DNA of 64,000 nt from Phaeobacter bryozoorum (GCF_041893525.1 NZ_CP169068.1), one strand, 5' to 3'. Counted from the first letter of the stretch, positions 34,707 through 44,277 are shown. A program made the numbers and translations. Notes: generated from the sequence alone by a model not told the origin.

Positions 34707-35600
34707 ATGGCACTGAAATATTGGGCGGCGATCTTTGTGCTGGGCATCGGTTGGGGCATGTCCTTCATGTTCAACGCTGTGCTGCTGCGCGAATTGGGGC
34801 CGCTGTCGGTTTCGATGGGCCGTGTCGGCTTTGGGGCGCTTGGATGCTGGATCTATGTTTTGGCGGCCCGCAAGCGGGTGCCGGAGCAACCGTCGCGCTG
34901 GTTGGCTTTGTTTGGCTTCGGCGTATTGAGCTACGCTGCGCCCTTTGCCTTTTACGCACTGGGTCAGCAGCATATTGCCAGCGGCGTGGCCGGGATACTC
35001 AATGCCTTTACCCCGGCGCTAGCAGTTGTTGTGGCGCATTTCTGGCCGGGTGGAGAGCGGGCGACAGTGCTGAAATCAATGGGTGTGATGTTTGGGTTCC
35101 TCGGTATTCTGGTGCTGTCGTTGCCGCTTTTGCAAGGGGGGCGGCAGTCCGAGATATGGGCCGTGCTCGTGACGCTTTGTGCGCCGCTGTGCTACGCGTT
35201 CTCAGTCAATATTGCCCGGCAGTTTCGCGATATGGATCCGGTGGTCCTGGTTGCCATCGCCCTTACCGGAGCAACAGCCGCGATCGCGCCGCTTGCGATC
35301 TGGGCCGAAGGCGTGCCTGTCATCACACGGCTGGAGACCTGGGGTGCGCTGCTGGTGATTGGCTTCATTCTGACCTCCGCCGCCTTTATCCTGTTCTACT
35401 GGGTTCTGCCGCGGGTGGGGCCAACCAATATTACCCTGCCCACCTTGATTGCGCCGGTTTCGGCTTTGGTGATGGGGGCCTGGGTGCTTCAGGAACCTCT
35501 TAAAGTGGAGCATCTGGCGGGCATGGCTGCGATCTTGCTCGGGCTGGTGATGATCGACGGCCGTTTGGTTGGCAAAATCCGGCGCAAACCCGCGCTCTGA
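34707..35600 (+). CDS. DMT superfamily transporter (EamA domain)
   Basis: 297 aa from ATG at 34707, with GGAGAG upstream; the 80-codon upstream extension runs antisense through arsR and is rejected. Two EamA repeats of membrane helices: YWAAIFVLGIGWGMSFMFNA, GVLSYAAPFAFYALGQQHIA, SGVAGILNAFTPALAVVVAHF and NITLPTLIAPVSALVMGAW. Probable small-molecule exporter. Divergent from the arsR-type gene and followed by a short hairpin at 35607-35622. Confidence 0.88.
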   Translation: MALKYWAAIFVLGIGWGMSFMFNAVLLRELGPLSVSMGRVGFGALGCWIYVLAARKRVPEQPSRWLALFGFGVLSYAAPFAFYALGQQHIASGVAGILNAFTPALAVVVAHFWPGGERATVLKSMGVMFGFLGILVLSLPLLQGGRQSEIWAVLVTLCAPLCYAFSVNIARQFRDMDPVVLVAIALTGATAAIAPLAIWAEGVPVITRLETWGALLVIGFILTSAAFILFYWVLPRVGPTNITLPTLIAPVSALVMGAWVLQEPLKVEHLAGMAAILLGLVMIDGRLVGKIRRKPAL

Positions 35601-35606
35601 GGAAAA

Positions 35607-35622
35607 TCAACCTTTTGGTTGA
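35607..35622 (+). terminator. Short hairpin after DMT transporter
   Basis: TCAACC-TTTT-GGTTGA is a perfect six-base stem 6 bases past the stop. No proper T tract follows, so termination is uncertain. The 170 bases beyond include an AT-rich stretch (about 35690-35715) that is the likely promoter region of the F0 operon. Confidence 0.4.
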
Positions 35623-35806
35623 ATATGAGTTTTCAGGGTGAGTTTCACGGGGCCGCTACGAAAAGTCATCCGCGGCCAAGAGGGGTTGTCTTTAATATTT
35701 ATTATTTTCAGTATCTTGCGCGTCCTGCCGCAGTGCAATCTGCGTTGTTGACTCTGGACCTAGGACTCCTTAGCACCGCATCAGAATTCACGTGAGGATG
35801 GCGCCC

Positions 35807-36142
35807 GTGTCACAAGAGCCGGAAAAGCAGCGTTTGGCGCAGCTCGAGGCCAGGCTGGCAGAGGCGCGTAAGGCCCATGAGCCCAAGCCGCGTGTGGACG
35901 AACATTATTCGACGGCAAGCGATGCCTGGAGAATGGTGATTGAATTGGTGGCCGGTCTGATGATCGGCTTTGGCATCGGGTACGGTTTGGATCTTCTTTT
36001 TGGGACCATACCGATCTTTCTGGTGCTGTTCACAATGCTGGGTTTGGCGGCCGGGGTAAAGACAATGCTCCGCAGCGCGCAAGAGATCCAGGAAAAGAAA
36101 CTGGCCGAAATGGCCGAACAAGATGCGCAAGACCGGGATTGA
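35807..36142 (+). CDS. atpI: ATP synthase assembly protein AtpI
   Basis: 111 aa from GTG at 35807, which has GAGGA eight bases upstream; an ATG at 35798 and a GTG at 35792 are in frame but poorly placed. Charged N-terminus (EKQRLAQLEARLAEARKAHE) followed by two membrane helices, MVIELVAGLMIGFGIGYGLD and FLVLFTMLGLAAGVKTM, then a charged tail. AtpI assists c-ring assembly. First gene of the F0 operon atpI-atpB-atpE-atpF'-atpF. Confidence 0.88.
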   Translation: MSQEPEKQRLAQLEARLAEARKAHEPKPRVDEHYSTASDAWRMVIELVAGLMIGFGIGYGLDLLFGTIPIFLVLFTMLGLAAGVKTMLRSAQEIQEKKLAEMAEQDAQDRD

Positions 36143-36169
36143 TCCCCCGGCGACAGGAGAAACGGGACA

Positions 36170-36973
36170 ATGGGCAAACTAATCTTTGGTGCAGCTTTTC
36201 TGCTGGTACTTGCGTCTGGGCTGTTCTTTGCGCCCGCTATTCCGGGGCTCCAGATTCACCCGACTGACCAGTTCCTGGTAAAGCCGCTGGGTGGCGCAGC
36301 AGAGCTGAACTTCTACACCCCGACCAACGTGACCCTGTGGATGGGGCTGGCGATTGTCGCAATCTTCGCTCTGATGGTACTGGGATCGTCCAAGCGCGCG
36401 ATTGTTCCGTCGCGCATTCAGTCGGTTGCTGAACTTGCCTACGGGTTCATCTACAAGATGGTCGAAGACGTCACCGGTAAAGACGGTCTGAAGTTCTTCC
36501 CCTACATCATGACCCTTTTCATGTTCATCCTGACCGCGAACATGCTGGGCTTGATCCCCGGCAGCTTCACCACCACCTCGCATTTTGCAGTAACTGCGGT
36601 TCTGGCGATGCTGGTTTTTGTGACCGTGACCGTGACCGGCTTTGTGCTGCACGGCACCAAGTTCCTGGGCCTGTTCTGGGTCAGCTCCGCACCGTTGGCG
36701 CTGCGCCCGGTGCTCGCGATCATCGAACTGATTTCCTATTTCGTGCGCCCCGTCAGCCATTGCATTCGTCTTGCAGGTAACGTGATGGCTGGCCACGCGG
36801 TTTTGAAGGTATTCGCAGGTTTTGCAGGCGCATTGGGCCTGTTCAGCTTCCTGCCGATCTTTGCCATCACCGCGGTTTACGCACTCGAAGTTCTCGTGGC
36901 CTTCATTCAGGCCTACGTGTTCACAATTCTGACCTGCGTGTACCTGAAGGACGCGCTTCATCCGTCGCATTAA
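36170..36973 (+). CDS. atpB: F0F1 ATP synthase subunit a
   Basis: 267 aa with GGAGAAA upstream. Multi-pass membrane protein with the essential Arg in SHCIRLAGNVMAGHAVLK and the C-terminal helix EVLVAFIQAYVFTILTCVYL, both diagnostic. It forms the proton half-channels beside the c-ring. Start is 27 bases after atpI. Confidence 0.97.
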   Translation: MGKLIFGAAFLLVLASGLFFAPAIPGLQIHPTDQFLVKPLGGAAELNFYTPTNVTLWMGLAIVAIFALMVLGSSKRAIVPSRIQSVAELAYGFIYKMVEDVTGKDGLKFFPYIMTLFMFILTANMLGLIPGSFTTTSHFAVTAVLAMLVFVTVTVTGFVLHGTKFLGLFWVSSAPLALRPVLAIIELISYFVRPVSHCIRLAGNVMAGHAVLKVFAGFAGALGLFSFLPIFAITAVYALEVLVAFIQAYVFTILTCVYLKDALHPSH

Positions 36974-37030
36974 GTCGCGGTTAGGTCCGAACAACAAGAT
37001 CCTCAACTTCCAATCGTAAGGAGATACACA

Positions 37031-37255
37031 ATGGAAGGCGAACTCGCACACATCGGCGCTGGCCTGGCTGGCATGGGTACTGGTATTGCTGCACTGGGTG
37101 TTGGCAATGTTGCTGCTAACTTCCTGGCAGGCGCTCTGCGCAACCCCTCCGCGGCTGCTTCCCAGACCGCAACCCTCTTCATCGGCATCGCATTTGCAGA
37201 AGCTCTGGGCATCTTCTCGTTCCTGGTCGCTCTGCTGCTGATGTTCGCCGTCTAA
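37031..37255 (+). CDS. atpE: F0F1 ATP synthase subunit c
   Basis: 74 aa helical hairpin: GAGLAGMGTGIAALGVGNVA, polar loop GALRNPSA, then FIGIAFAEALGIFSFLVALL with the proton-carrying Glu (in AFAEALG). GGAG precedes the ATG. The residue is Glu, and no extra sodium-binding polar residues stand out, so a proton-driven enzyme is expected. Confidence 0.97.
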   Translation: MEGELAHIGAGLAGMGTGIAALGVGNVAANFLAGALRNPSAAASQTATLFIGIAFAEALGIFSFLVALLLMFAV

Positions 37256-37341
37256 GACCCTTCGGAACCATTTTCCTTACGGCCGGGCGGTGTGGACGAC
37301 TGCGCCGCCCGGTGTAACGGCAAGTTCCCTAGGAGGACGAC

Positions 37342-37887
37342 ATGGCAACTCAGACGCAGGACGCAGGTCACGGTGCCGCAGAGGCTGCCCACGGTTCGGG
37401 CGGCATGCCGCAGCTGGACTTCTCGACCTATTCGAACCAGATCTTCTGGCTCGTGGTCACGCTCGTCGTGATCTATTTTATCCTGTCGCGCATCGCGCTG
37501 CCCCGCATTGCGGCAGTGTTGGCCGAGCGTCAGGGAACCATTACCAACGACCTCGCCGCGGCTGAAGACCTGAAGGCCAAAGCCGTTGAGGCCGAAACCG
37601 CTTACAATCAAGCTCTGGCGGATGCCCGTGCCGAGGCTCAGCGCATCGCTGCTGAGACCCGTGCGGAAATCCAGGCAGATCTGGATGAGGCCATTGCCAA
37701 GGCAGACGCACAGATATCGGCCAAAGCAACGGAATCAGAAGCCGTCATCGCCGAGATCAAGGCCGGTGCCATCGCCAGCGTCGAAGCCGTCGCTGTAGAT
37801 ACCGCCGCCGAAATCGTCGCCGCATTTGGTGGCAAGGCAGACGAAAAAGCCGTCGCAGCCGCGGTTGCCGACCGGATGAAAGGATAA
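37342..37887 (+). CDS. atpG: F0F1 ATP synthase subunit b'
   Basis: 181 aa with AGGAGG before the ATG. A variable Gly/Ala/His-rich leader of about 30 residues precedes one membrane helix (FWLVVTLVVIYFILSRIALP), then a long Ala/Glu-rich coiled coil (AAEDLKAKAVEAETAYNQAL). The presence of both b and b' is typical of photosynthetic bacteria and alphaproteobacteria. The stop is 4 bases before atpF. Confidence 0.93.
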   Translation: MATQTQDAGHGAAEAAHGSGGMPQLDFSTYSNQIFWLVVTLVVIYFILSRIALPRIAAVLAERQGTITNDLAAAEDLKAKAVEAETAYNQALADARAEAQRIAAETRAEIQADLDEAIAKADAQISAKATESEAVIAEIKAGAIASVEAVAVDTAAEIVAAFGGKADEKAVAAAVADRMKG

Positions 37888-37891
37888 GAAC

Positions 37892-38452
37892 ATGCGCTCA
37901 GTATTGGCTCTTGCTCTGACCTTTGGTGCCACCAGCCCCGCGTTTGCGGCGTCTGGCCCGTTCCTGTCGATGAGCAACACCGACTTTGTCGTGACGCTCG
38001 CGTTCCTGCTGTTCGTCGGTATCCTGCTCTATGCCAAGGTGCCCGGTCTGCTGGGGGGTCAGCTTGACGCCCGTGCGGAAGGCATCAAGAAGGACCTCGA
38101 AGAGGCCCGTGCCCTGCGTGAAGAAGCCCAGACCATTCTGGCGTCTTACGAACGTAAGCAGCAGGAAGTTCAGGCGCAGGCCGACCGGATCGTTGCTTCG
38201 GCACGTGAAGATGCTGCCAAGGCGGCTGAGCAGGCCAAGGCGGATCTGGAAGTCTCGATCGCCCGTCGTATGACGGCTGCCGAGGAGCAGATCAAGGCAG
38301 CGCAGGATTCTGCGGTGAAAGAAGTACGCGATCAGGCCATCCTCGTTGCTATCGCGGCGGCGGATGCTGTGATTTCGAAGCAGATGACAGCGACAGAAGC
38401 CAACAAGCTGATCGACGCTGCTATCGCTGACGTGGACGCCAAGCTGCACTAA
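37892..38452 (+). CDS. atpF: F0F1 ATP synthase subunit b
   Basis: 186 aa. Begins MRSVLALALTFGATSPAFA, which reads as a cleavable signal peptide, then the membrane helix FVVTLAFLLFVGILLYAKVP and a long charged coiled coil (ARALREEAQTILASYERKQQ) that forms the stator with b'. Last gene of the operon; a strong terminator follows 26 bases later. F1 genes are not in the window. Confidence 0.94.
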   Translation: MRSVLALALTFGATSPAFAASGPFLSMSNTDFVVTLAFLLFVGILLYAKVPGLLGGQLDARAEGIKKDLEEARALREEAQTILASYERKQQEVQAQADRIVASAREDAAKAAEQAKADLEVSIARRMTAAEEQIKAAQDSAVKEVRDQAILVAIAAADAVISKQMTATEANKLIDAAIADVDAKLH

Positions 38453-38478
38453 CCTGCACTTGTTATCGGCGCGTATTA

Positions 38479-38509
38479 AAAAAACCCGGCTCATGTGGCC
38501 GGGTTTTTT
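38479..38509 (+). terminator. Rho-independent terminator of the F0 operon
   Basis: AAAAAACCCGGC and GCCGGGTTTTTT form a perfect 12-base stem with a 7-base loop, ending in six T residues. It is A-tract/T-tract symmetrical, so it may work in both directions. Confidence 0.92.
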
Positions 38510-38647
38510 GTTCGCCCAGCTGTGGGCTTGGCCATTGGAGTGGGGCGGTTGCTGACCTAAATGGTGGATCGGGCGCGGGCCGAACGATAGAAGTGAGCCA
38601 AGATCCCGAGCCGGAGCTCGGGCCTCCAAGTCCCGAAGGAGACTCAC

Positions 38648-39397
38648 ATGCGCGCCCACCCGACGGCTATTGTCAGCCCCAATGCCAAGATTCACCCAAG
38701 CGTGGAAATCGGTCCGTTCTCGATCATCCATGACAATGTCGAGATCGGTGAGGGCACAAGCATAGGAAGCAATTGCGAACTCGGCGTTGAAACCCGGCTT
38801 GGGGATGGGTCGCCGCTGCGGATCTCGGCACGCTCCAACATACGTTCACACAGCGTTTTCTATGAAAGCTCGACTTTTGGAGAGGGGCTGGTGACCGGTC
38901 ATCGTGTCACCGTCCGTGAACTGACCTCGGCCGGACGCGGTTTCCAGATAGGCACTCTGGGCGATATTCAGGGTCATTGCACCGTTGGTGATTACGTCCG
39001 GCTGCACAGCAATGTCCATATCGGCCAAAAGAGCGTCATCGACGATTATGTCTGGATCTTTCCCTATGTTGTGCTGACCAATGACCCCCATCCGCCCAGC
39101 GAGGTATTGCTTGGTGCTCGGATCAAGTCATTTGCTGTGATTGCCACGATGACCACTGTCCTCCCCGGGGTGACTGTCGGCGAGGGTGCCCTGGTTGGAG
39201 CCTGTAGCGCAGTCACGAGAGATGTTGCAGATCATCGGATCGCGGTTGGGAACCCGGCGGTCGACAGGGGGGATGCGAATAAGGTCCGGCTGAAAGACGG
39301 CACCGATCGGCCAGCCTACCCGTGGAAGTCGCATTTCCACCGAGGATACCCCGAAGAGGTCGTGGCGGAGTGGCTCGCGTCCATGCCCGAAGCCTGA
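38648..39397 (+). CDS. Left-handed beta-helix (hexapeptide repeat) acyltransferase
   Basis: 249 aa with AAGGAGA upstream of the ATG. Hexapeptide repeats are evident: NAKIHPSVEIGPFSIIHDNV, GEGTSIGSNCELGVETRLG, later VGDYVRLHSNVHIGQKSVI and TVLPGVTVGEGALVGACSAV. Such proteins transfer acetyl groups to sugars, sugar nucleotides or antibiotics; the overall form resembles WbbJ/NeuD or LpxA-like O-acetyltransferases for surface glycans. No glycan genes flank it, so the substrate is open. A perfect hairpin (38605-38622, CCCGAGC/GCTCGGG, CGGA loop) lies in its leader. Confidence 0.85.
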   Translation: MRAHPTAIVSPNAKIHPSVEIGPFSIIHDNVEIGEGTSIGSNCELGVETRLGDGSPLRISARSNIRSHSVFYESSTFGEGLVTGHRVTVRELTSAGRGFQIGTLGDIQGHCTVGDYVRLHSNVHIGQKSVIDDYVWIFPYVVLTNDPHPPSEVLLGARIKSFAVIATMTTVLPGVTVGEGALVGACSAVTRDVADHRIAVGNPAVDRGDANKVRLKDGTDRPAYPWKSHFHRGYPEEVVAEWLASMPEA

Positions 39398-39430
39398 CCC
39401 CGGCCGTGCTGAATGGGGTCGGCGCCTGGC

Positions 39431-40201
39431 TCAGGATTTGCTGATTTCGTGCTCAAGCCTCTGCTTGGCGATTTCCGCGTTGCGCAGGGTGCGCTGATGG
39501 TCGCTGAGCGCCTGTTTCACGTAATCCAGATGGGTTTCGACCGCCGCCCGCGCTGCATCCGGGTCGCGCGCCTGCAAAGCGGCGTTGATGGCGCTGTGCT
39601 GCGCGAGCAGGGCCTCGCGCGTGGTGTGCTGTTGGAACATGATCTGGCGGTTGTAGAAGACCCCCTCCCGCAGCAGGTCAAACATCGACCGCATCATATG
39701 CAGCATGACGACATTGTGGCTCGCATCCATGATCGCGGAATGGAACTGCGCGTCCAGAGCTGCCGCTTCCTCTGAAGTGGCAGGATCACCGGCCTGTTCC
39801 ATCTTTTCAAAGATGGTCTGAATGACCTGAAGATCATAGTCGGAACCGTATTTGGCCGCGCGCTCCGCCGCGAGGCCTTCCATGTCCCGGCGAAAGCTGA
39901 GGTAGTCGAAGACGGCCTCATCATGGCTGGCAAAGAGCTGCACCAGGGCAGGCGAAAAGGCTGAGCCGAGCACATCGGCAACAAAAACACCGGCACCGGC
40001 CCGCGACGTGAGCAGGCCTCGGCTCTGCAATTCTGCCAGTGCGTCCCGTAGGGATGGCCGCGATACGCCCAGACGCTCCGCCAGTTCGCGTTCCGCAGGC
40101 AACCGCTCGCCCGGTGTCAGGATGCCTCGCAGAATGAACTGTTCGATCTGGCGCACCACTGAAGCAGAGAGTTTTTCGGGCTGAACTTTTTGAAAGGGCA
40201 T
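39431..40201 (-). CDS. GntR family regulator, FadR/PdhR subfamily (FCD domain)
   Basis: 256 aa from ATG at 40201 with AAGG upstream; the upstream extension to 40306 is rejected. GntR-type winged HTH: SVVRQIEQFILRGILTPGER and ERELAERLGVSRPSLRDAL. The FCD effector domain contains FRRDMEGLAAERAA, DAQFHSAIMDASHN and the closing THLDYVKQAL, with His and Asp residues placed to bind a metal and a carboxylate ligand such as pyruvate or lactate. Target not evident; it is divergent from a small lipoprotein gene. Confidence 0.9.
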   Translation of the reverse strand: MPFQKVQPEKLSASVVRQIEQFILRGILTPGERLPAERELAERLGVSRPSLRDALAELQSRGLLTSRAGAGVFVADVLGSAFSPALVQLFASHDEAVFDYLSFRRDMEGLAAERAAKYGSDYDLQVIQTIFEKMEQAGDPATSEEAAALDAQFHSAIMDASHNVVMLHMMRSMFDLLREGVFYNRQIMFQQHTTREALLAQHSAINAALQARDPDAARAAVETHLDYVKQALSDHQRTLRNAEIAKQRLEHEISKS

Positions 40202-40360
40202 GATGATTGCCTTCTGAGGTGCGTTATTGGTCAAAACATATGACCACGCGGCAGGTGCGGCTGCAAGAGGGCGGCATCCATTCGGCAGACAACCTGCGCG
40301 TTCCATGCTAGCTGTGAGAGCAAGACCGAAGAATTTGTCACAACCGTCACGGTGATACGC

Positions 40361-40687
40361 ATGTTCGACCCGGCCAGATCCACGGTTCTATTCCGCTCGA
40401 TTTTTACATTCCTCCTTGTCGTATTACTTGCCGCCTGCGATACCGCAAGTCCGCATTTTCGGGGCCAGACCGTGCAGAGGATTGCCGTGGACGGCAGCGT
40501 TTTTGATGTCAGGATGCGCGGTCGGTTGGCAGAAGCCGTTCGCGTCAACCCACAGTATGCGCCGCGGCTTGGACCGATCAGAGGTCGGGCGGCCCGTGCC
40601 ATGGAATTGGCCAGTGGGTGTAGCGTGGGCTATGTACTGGGCGATCAGGCCGTGCTGGTCGGGCGATTGGACTGTGTAGCCGGTTAA
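40361..40687 (+). CDS. Small lipoprotein
   Basis: 108 aa from ATG at 40361. Signal peptide with lipobox LLAAC (Cys near 26) following FLLVVLLA, so signal peptidase II processing is expected. The mature part (HFRGQTVQRIAVDGSVFDVR through GCSVGYVLGDQAVLVG) has no domain I can name, but short anchored proteins of this pattern are frequent in Rhodobacteraceae. It lies just ahead of smc and divergent from the GntR gene. Confidence 0.7.
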   Translation: MFDPARSTVLFRSIFTFLLVVLLAACDTASPHFRGQTVQRIAVDGSVFDVRMRGRLAEAVRVNPQYAPRLGPIRGRAARAMELASGCSVGYVLGDQAVLVGRLDCVAG

Positions 40688-40821
40688 GCGGGAAATAGAA
40701 AGTTATCCACAATATATGGTGGCGATATCGCGCTGAGCTAGCGGATTTGGGGGGCGGCCACATTGACAGTGGTGTAACAAACCCATGACACTTGGACCCC
40801 AATGAATCACAGGATATCGGC

Positions 40822-43800
40822 TTGCGCTTCTCGAAACTCAGACTGAATGGCTTCAAGAGCTTTGTGGACCCAACGGATCTGCTGATCGCGGATGGCCTGA
40901 CTGGGGTTGTCGGGCCAAATGGCTGCGGCAAATCGAACCTGCTCGAGGCGCTGCGTTGGGTGATGGGCGAAAACCGCCCGAAGGCCATGCGCGGCGGTGG
41001 CATGGAGGACGTGATCTTTGCGGGGACAAGTTCCCGGCCTGCGCGTAACTTTGCTGAGGTCAGCCTGCAAATCGACAATAGCGAGCGGCTTGCGCCGTCC
41101 GGATTCAACGAAAGTGACAATCTGGAAATTCTGCGCCGCATCACCCGTGATGTTGGCAGTGCCTACAAGACCAATGGCAAGGATGTGCGCGCCCGCGACG
41201 TGCAGATGCTGTTTGCTGATGCCTCGACCGGCGCACATTCGCCAGCGTTGGTTCGACAGGGACAGATTGCCGAACTGATCAATGCCAAACCGAAGGCCCG
41301 GCGGCGTATTCTGGAGGAGGCTGCAGGTATTTCGGGACTCTACCAGAGGCGGCATGAGGCTGAACTGAAGCTCAAGAACACCGAACAGAACCTGCTGCGC
41401 GTGGATGACGTGATCGAGCAACTGGCTGCTCAGCTTTCACAACTGGCCCGTCAGGCCCGACAGGCGCAGCGCTATCGTGATATCGGTGAGCAGCTGCGCC
41501 GGGCGGAGGGGATGTTGCTGTATCGCCGCTGGCGCGAGGCCGATGACGCGCGGCTTGAGGCAGAAGATGTCCTACGCGCGCGTGAGACGCAGGCCGCCAA
41601 GGCCGAGGCGCTGGCCCGTGTCGCAGATGGGAAGCGACTAGAAGCAGAGGGTGCATTGCCGCCTCTGCGCGAGGAAGAAGCGATCGCAGCGGCGGTCCTG
41701 CAACGTCTGTTCGTGCAGCGCGATGCGCTGAGCGATCAGGAGGCACAGGCACGCCAGACAATCGAGACGCTGACCAACCGTGTGGCGCAGTTGGGCCTTG
41801 ATATCGAACGTGAAAGCGGGCTGAACCGGGATGCCGGCGAGACAATCGAGCGGCTGGACTGGGAACAGCGCGAATTGGCGCGGGCGGCCATTGGCCATGA
41901 TGACCGCATGGCCGAAGCCGTTGAGCGATCCCGCGAGGCCGGATCTGTTCTTCAGGCGCGCGAAGAGCATCTGACGAGTTTGACCGAAGATGTGGCACGG
42001 CTAGCCGCGCGCCACCAGTCCGCGCAGCGCCAGGTTGAGGATTGCCGTCGCGCACTGAGTCGTGCGGAAGAGGAAGGCGGCAGTTCCCGCGAGGCGATGG
42101 CGGCCGCCCGCGAAACACTGGCCGAAGCCGAGGCCGCATTTGCAGCGGCAGTCGACGCTGAAGAAGAGGCGCGCGCGGCTGCAGAACTGGCAGATGAAAC
42201 CCTCGCGGCGGCGGATGAAGCCCGCAATGACACCCAGTCGCGAGAAGCAGAGGCCCGTGCTCGCCGCTCCGAAGCTGAAGGAGAGCTGGGTGCGCTGCGT
42301 GCTGAGGTGACGGCCCTTGCGAAGCTGGTGGAACGTGACACTGCCGAGGGCGGGCATGTTCTGGATGAAATGCGTGTCGCCGCCGGTTATGAAAAGGCAC
42401 TCGGGGCGGCGCTGGCAGATGATCTGCGTGCGCCTCTTGCTGAGATCGACGGGCCAAGTGGATGGGTTACCCTGCCGCCTTATGACGGCGATGCGGCTCT
42501 GCCTGCGGGCGCTGTGCCGCTGTCTCTGCATGTCAGCTGCCCGGCAGCGCTGCAGCGCCGGATTTCGCAGGTTGGTCTGGTCGACGGTGATGCCGCAAGA
42601 GACCTGCATTCGCGCTTGTTGCCGGGGCAGCGTCTTGTGACATTGGAGGGGGATCTCTGGCGCTGGGACGGGTTCCGCGCCTGGGCGGAGGATGCACCCA
42701 GTGCTGCAGCGCTGCGTTTGGAGCAGATGAACCGTCTCGAGACGCTGAAACAGGACATGGAGCATGTAGGAGCGCGTGCCGATGGCGCCAGGGCGGCACA
42801 TGAGGTCCTGATGCGAAAGCTTGAGGAGGTGACCGCCGCTGATCAGGCCGCCCGTCAGGCGCGCCGGGTCGCGGATCAGCGCGTCGCCGATGCTGCGCGT
42901 GCGCTGAGCAGGGCCGAAAGCCATCGCAACCTCTCCGAAGGTAAACTCGAAACTCTCAGCATTGCAGTGACCCGCCATGACGAGGATGCAGCGGCGGCAA
43001 AGGCGCAGCTGGCTGAGGCTGAGACTGCGGTGGAGGGCCTTGAAGACCTCTCCGAAGCGCGCGCCAAGGTCGAGGATGTGAAGCAAGCGGTCGAAGCCGC
43101 GCGGATCACTATGCTGACGCATCGATCAACGCAGGATGAATTGCGTCGCGAAGGCGAGGCTCGGACCGCACGCGGACAGCAGGTGACCAAAGAGCTCTCC
43201 GGCTGGCGTCATCGTCTGGACAGCGCCGAGAGGCGCATTGCCGAGCTGACCGAGCGTCGCGCGGCAACAGAAGACGAGCTGGAAGAGGCCCATGCGGTTC
43301 CAGCTGAAATTGCGGAGAGACATGACGAACTGAATGCCGCGATTGAAGAGGCAGAGGCGCGCAAGGCTGCCGCGTCGGACGCGCTGATCGGCGCTGAAAC
43401 CGTGTTGCGCGATGCCGTGCACGCCGAGCGCGAGTGCGCGCGCCTTGCGTCAGAGGCACGTGAAGCACGAGCCCGCTCCGAAGCGCGTTGCGATGCCGCC
43501 CGTGAGGCGGTGGGACATGCGGAGGCGCGGATCCGTGAGGAACAGCAGACCGTGCCGGACGACCTGTTGGCCCGCCTTGATGCTACGCCTGAAGACATGC
43601 CCAATGCAGAGGAGCTGGAAGCGGAGGTCAACCGTCACAAGCGCCAGCGCGATGCGCTGGGAGCCGTCAATCTGCGCGCCGAAGAAGACGCCCGTGTGGT
43701 GCAGGAAGAGCATGACCAGCTGGTCACCGAGAAAGCCGATCTGGAAGAGGCGGTGAAGACGTTGCGCGCAGGGATCGCCAGCCTCAATCGTGAGGGACGT

Positions 43801-44277
43801 GAACGGCTTCTGACCGCCTTTGAGGAGGTGAACGCCAGCTTTACCATGCTGTTCACCCATCTGTTCGGCGGCGGCGAGGCCAATCTGGTTATGGTCGAAA
43901 GTGACGACCCGCTGGACGCCGGGCTTGAGATCATGTGCCAGCCACCGGGTAAGAAGCTGTCAACGCTCTCACTGTTGTCCGGCGGAGAACAGACTCTGAC
44001 CGCTATGGCCTTGATTTTTGCGGTGTTTCTGTCGAACCCGGCACCGATCTGTGTGTTGGACGAAGTCGACGCACCTCTGGATGATGCCAATGTCACCCGT
44101 TTCTGTGATCTGCTGGATGAGATGTGCCGACAGACCGACACCCGTTTTCTGATCATCACGCACCACGCGGTGACCATGGCGCGGATGGATCGGTTGTTTG
44201 GCGTGACCATGCAGGAGAAAGGCGTGAGCCAGCTGGTGTCTGTCGATCTCAAGAAGGCCGAATCTCTGGTCGCCTGA
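40822..44277 (+). CDS. smc: Chromosome segregation protein SMC
   Basis: 1151 aa from TTG at 40822 (reads MRFSKLRLNGFKSFVDPTDL); AGGA lies seven bases upstream, and no ATG is available near the conserved start. Walker A GPNGCGKSN at 31-39, two long Ala/Glu/Arg-rich coiled coils, a hinge near residues 515-640 (EKALGAALADDLRAPLAEID to LVTLEGDLWRWDG), then signature LLSGGEQTLTAMAL and Walker B PICVLDEVDAPLDDANV. It is the SMC ATPase of the condensin complex that compacts and segregates DNA. Neither scpA nor scpB is adjacent. Confidence 0.96.
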   Translation: MRFSKLRLNGFKSFVDPTDLLIADGLTGVVGPNGCGKSNLLEALRWVMGENRPKAMRGGGMEDVIFAGTSSRPARNFAEVSLQIDNSERLAPSGFNESDNLEILRRITRDVGSAYKTNGKDVRARDVQMLFADASTGAHSPALVRQGQIAELINAKPKARRRILEEAAGISGLYQRRHEAELKLKNTEQNLLRVDDVIEQLAAQLSQLARQARQAQRYRDIGEQLRRAEGMLLYRRWREADDARLEAEDVLRARETQAAKAEALARVADGKRLEAEGALPPLREEEAIAAAVLQRLFVQRDALSDQEAQARQTIETLTNRVAQLGLDIERESGLNRDAGETIERLDWEQRELARAAIGHDDRMAEAVERSREAGSVLQAREEHLTSLTEDVARLAARHQSAQRQVEDCRRALSRAEEEGGSSREAMAAARETLAEAEAAFAAAVDAEEEARAAAELADETLAAADEARNDTQSREAEARARRSEAEGELGALRAEVTALAKLVERDTAEGGHVLDEMRVAAGYEKALGAALADDLRAPLAEIDGPSGWVTLPPYDGDAALPAGAVPLSLHVSCPAALQRRISQVGLVDGDAARDLHSRLLPGQRLVTLEGDLWRWDGFRAWAEDAPSAAALRLEQMNRLETLKQDMEHVGARADGARAAHEVLMRKLEEVTAADQAARQARRVADQRVADAARALSRAESHRNLSEGKLETLSIAVTRHDEDAAAAKAQLAEAETAVEGLEDLSEARAKVEDVKQAVEAARITMLTHRSTQDELRREGEARTARGQQVTKELSGWRHRLDSAERRIAELTERRAATEDELEEAHAVPAEIAERHDELNAAIEEAEARKAAASDALIGAETVLRDAVHAERECARLASEAREARARSEARCDAAREAVGHAEARIREEQQTVPDDLLARLDATPEDMPNAEELEAEVNRHKRQRDALGAVNLRAEEDARVVQEEHDQLVTEKADLEEAVKTLRAGIASLNREGRERLLTAFEEVNASFTMLFTHLFGGGEANLVMVESDDPLDAGLEIMCQPPGKKLSTLSLLSGGEQTLTAMALIFAVFLSNPAPICVLDEVDAPLDDANVTRFCDLLDEMCRQTDTRFLIITHHAVTMARMDRLFGVTMQEKGVSQLVSVDLKKAESLVA

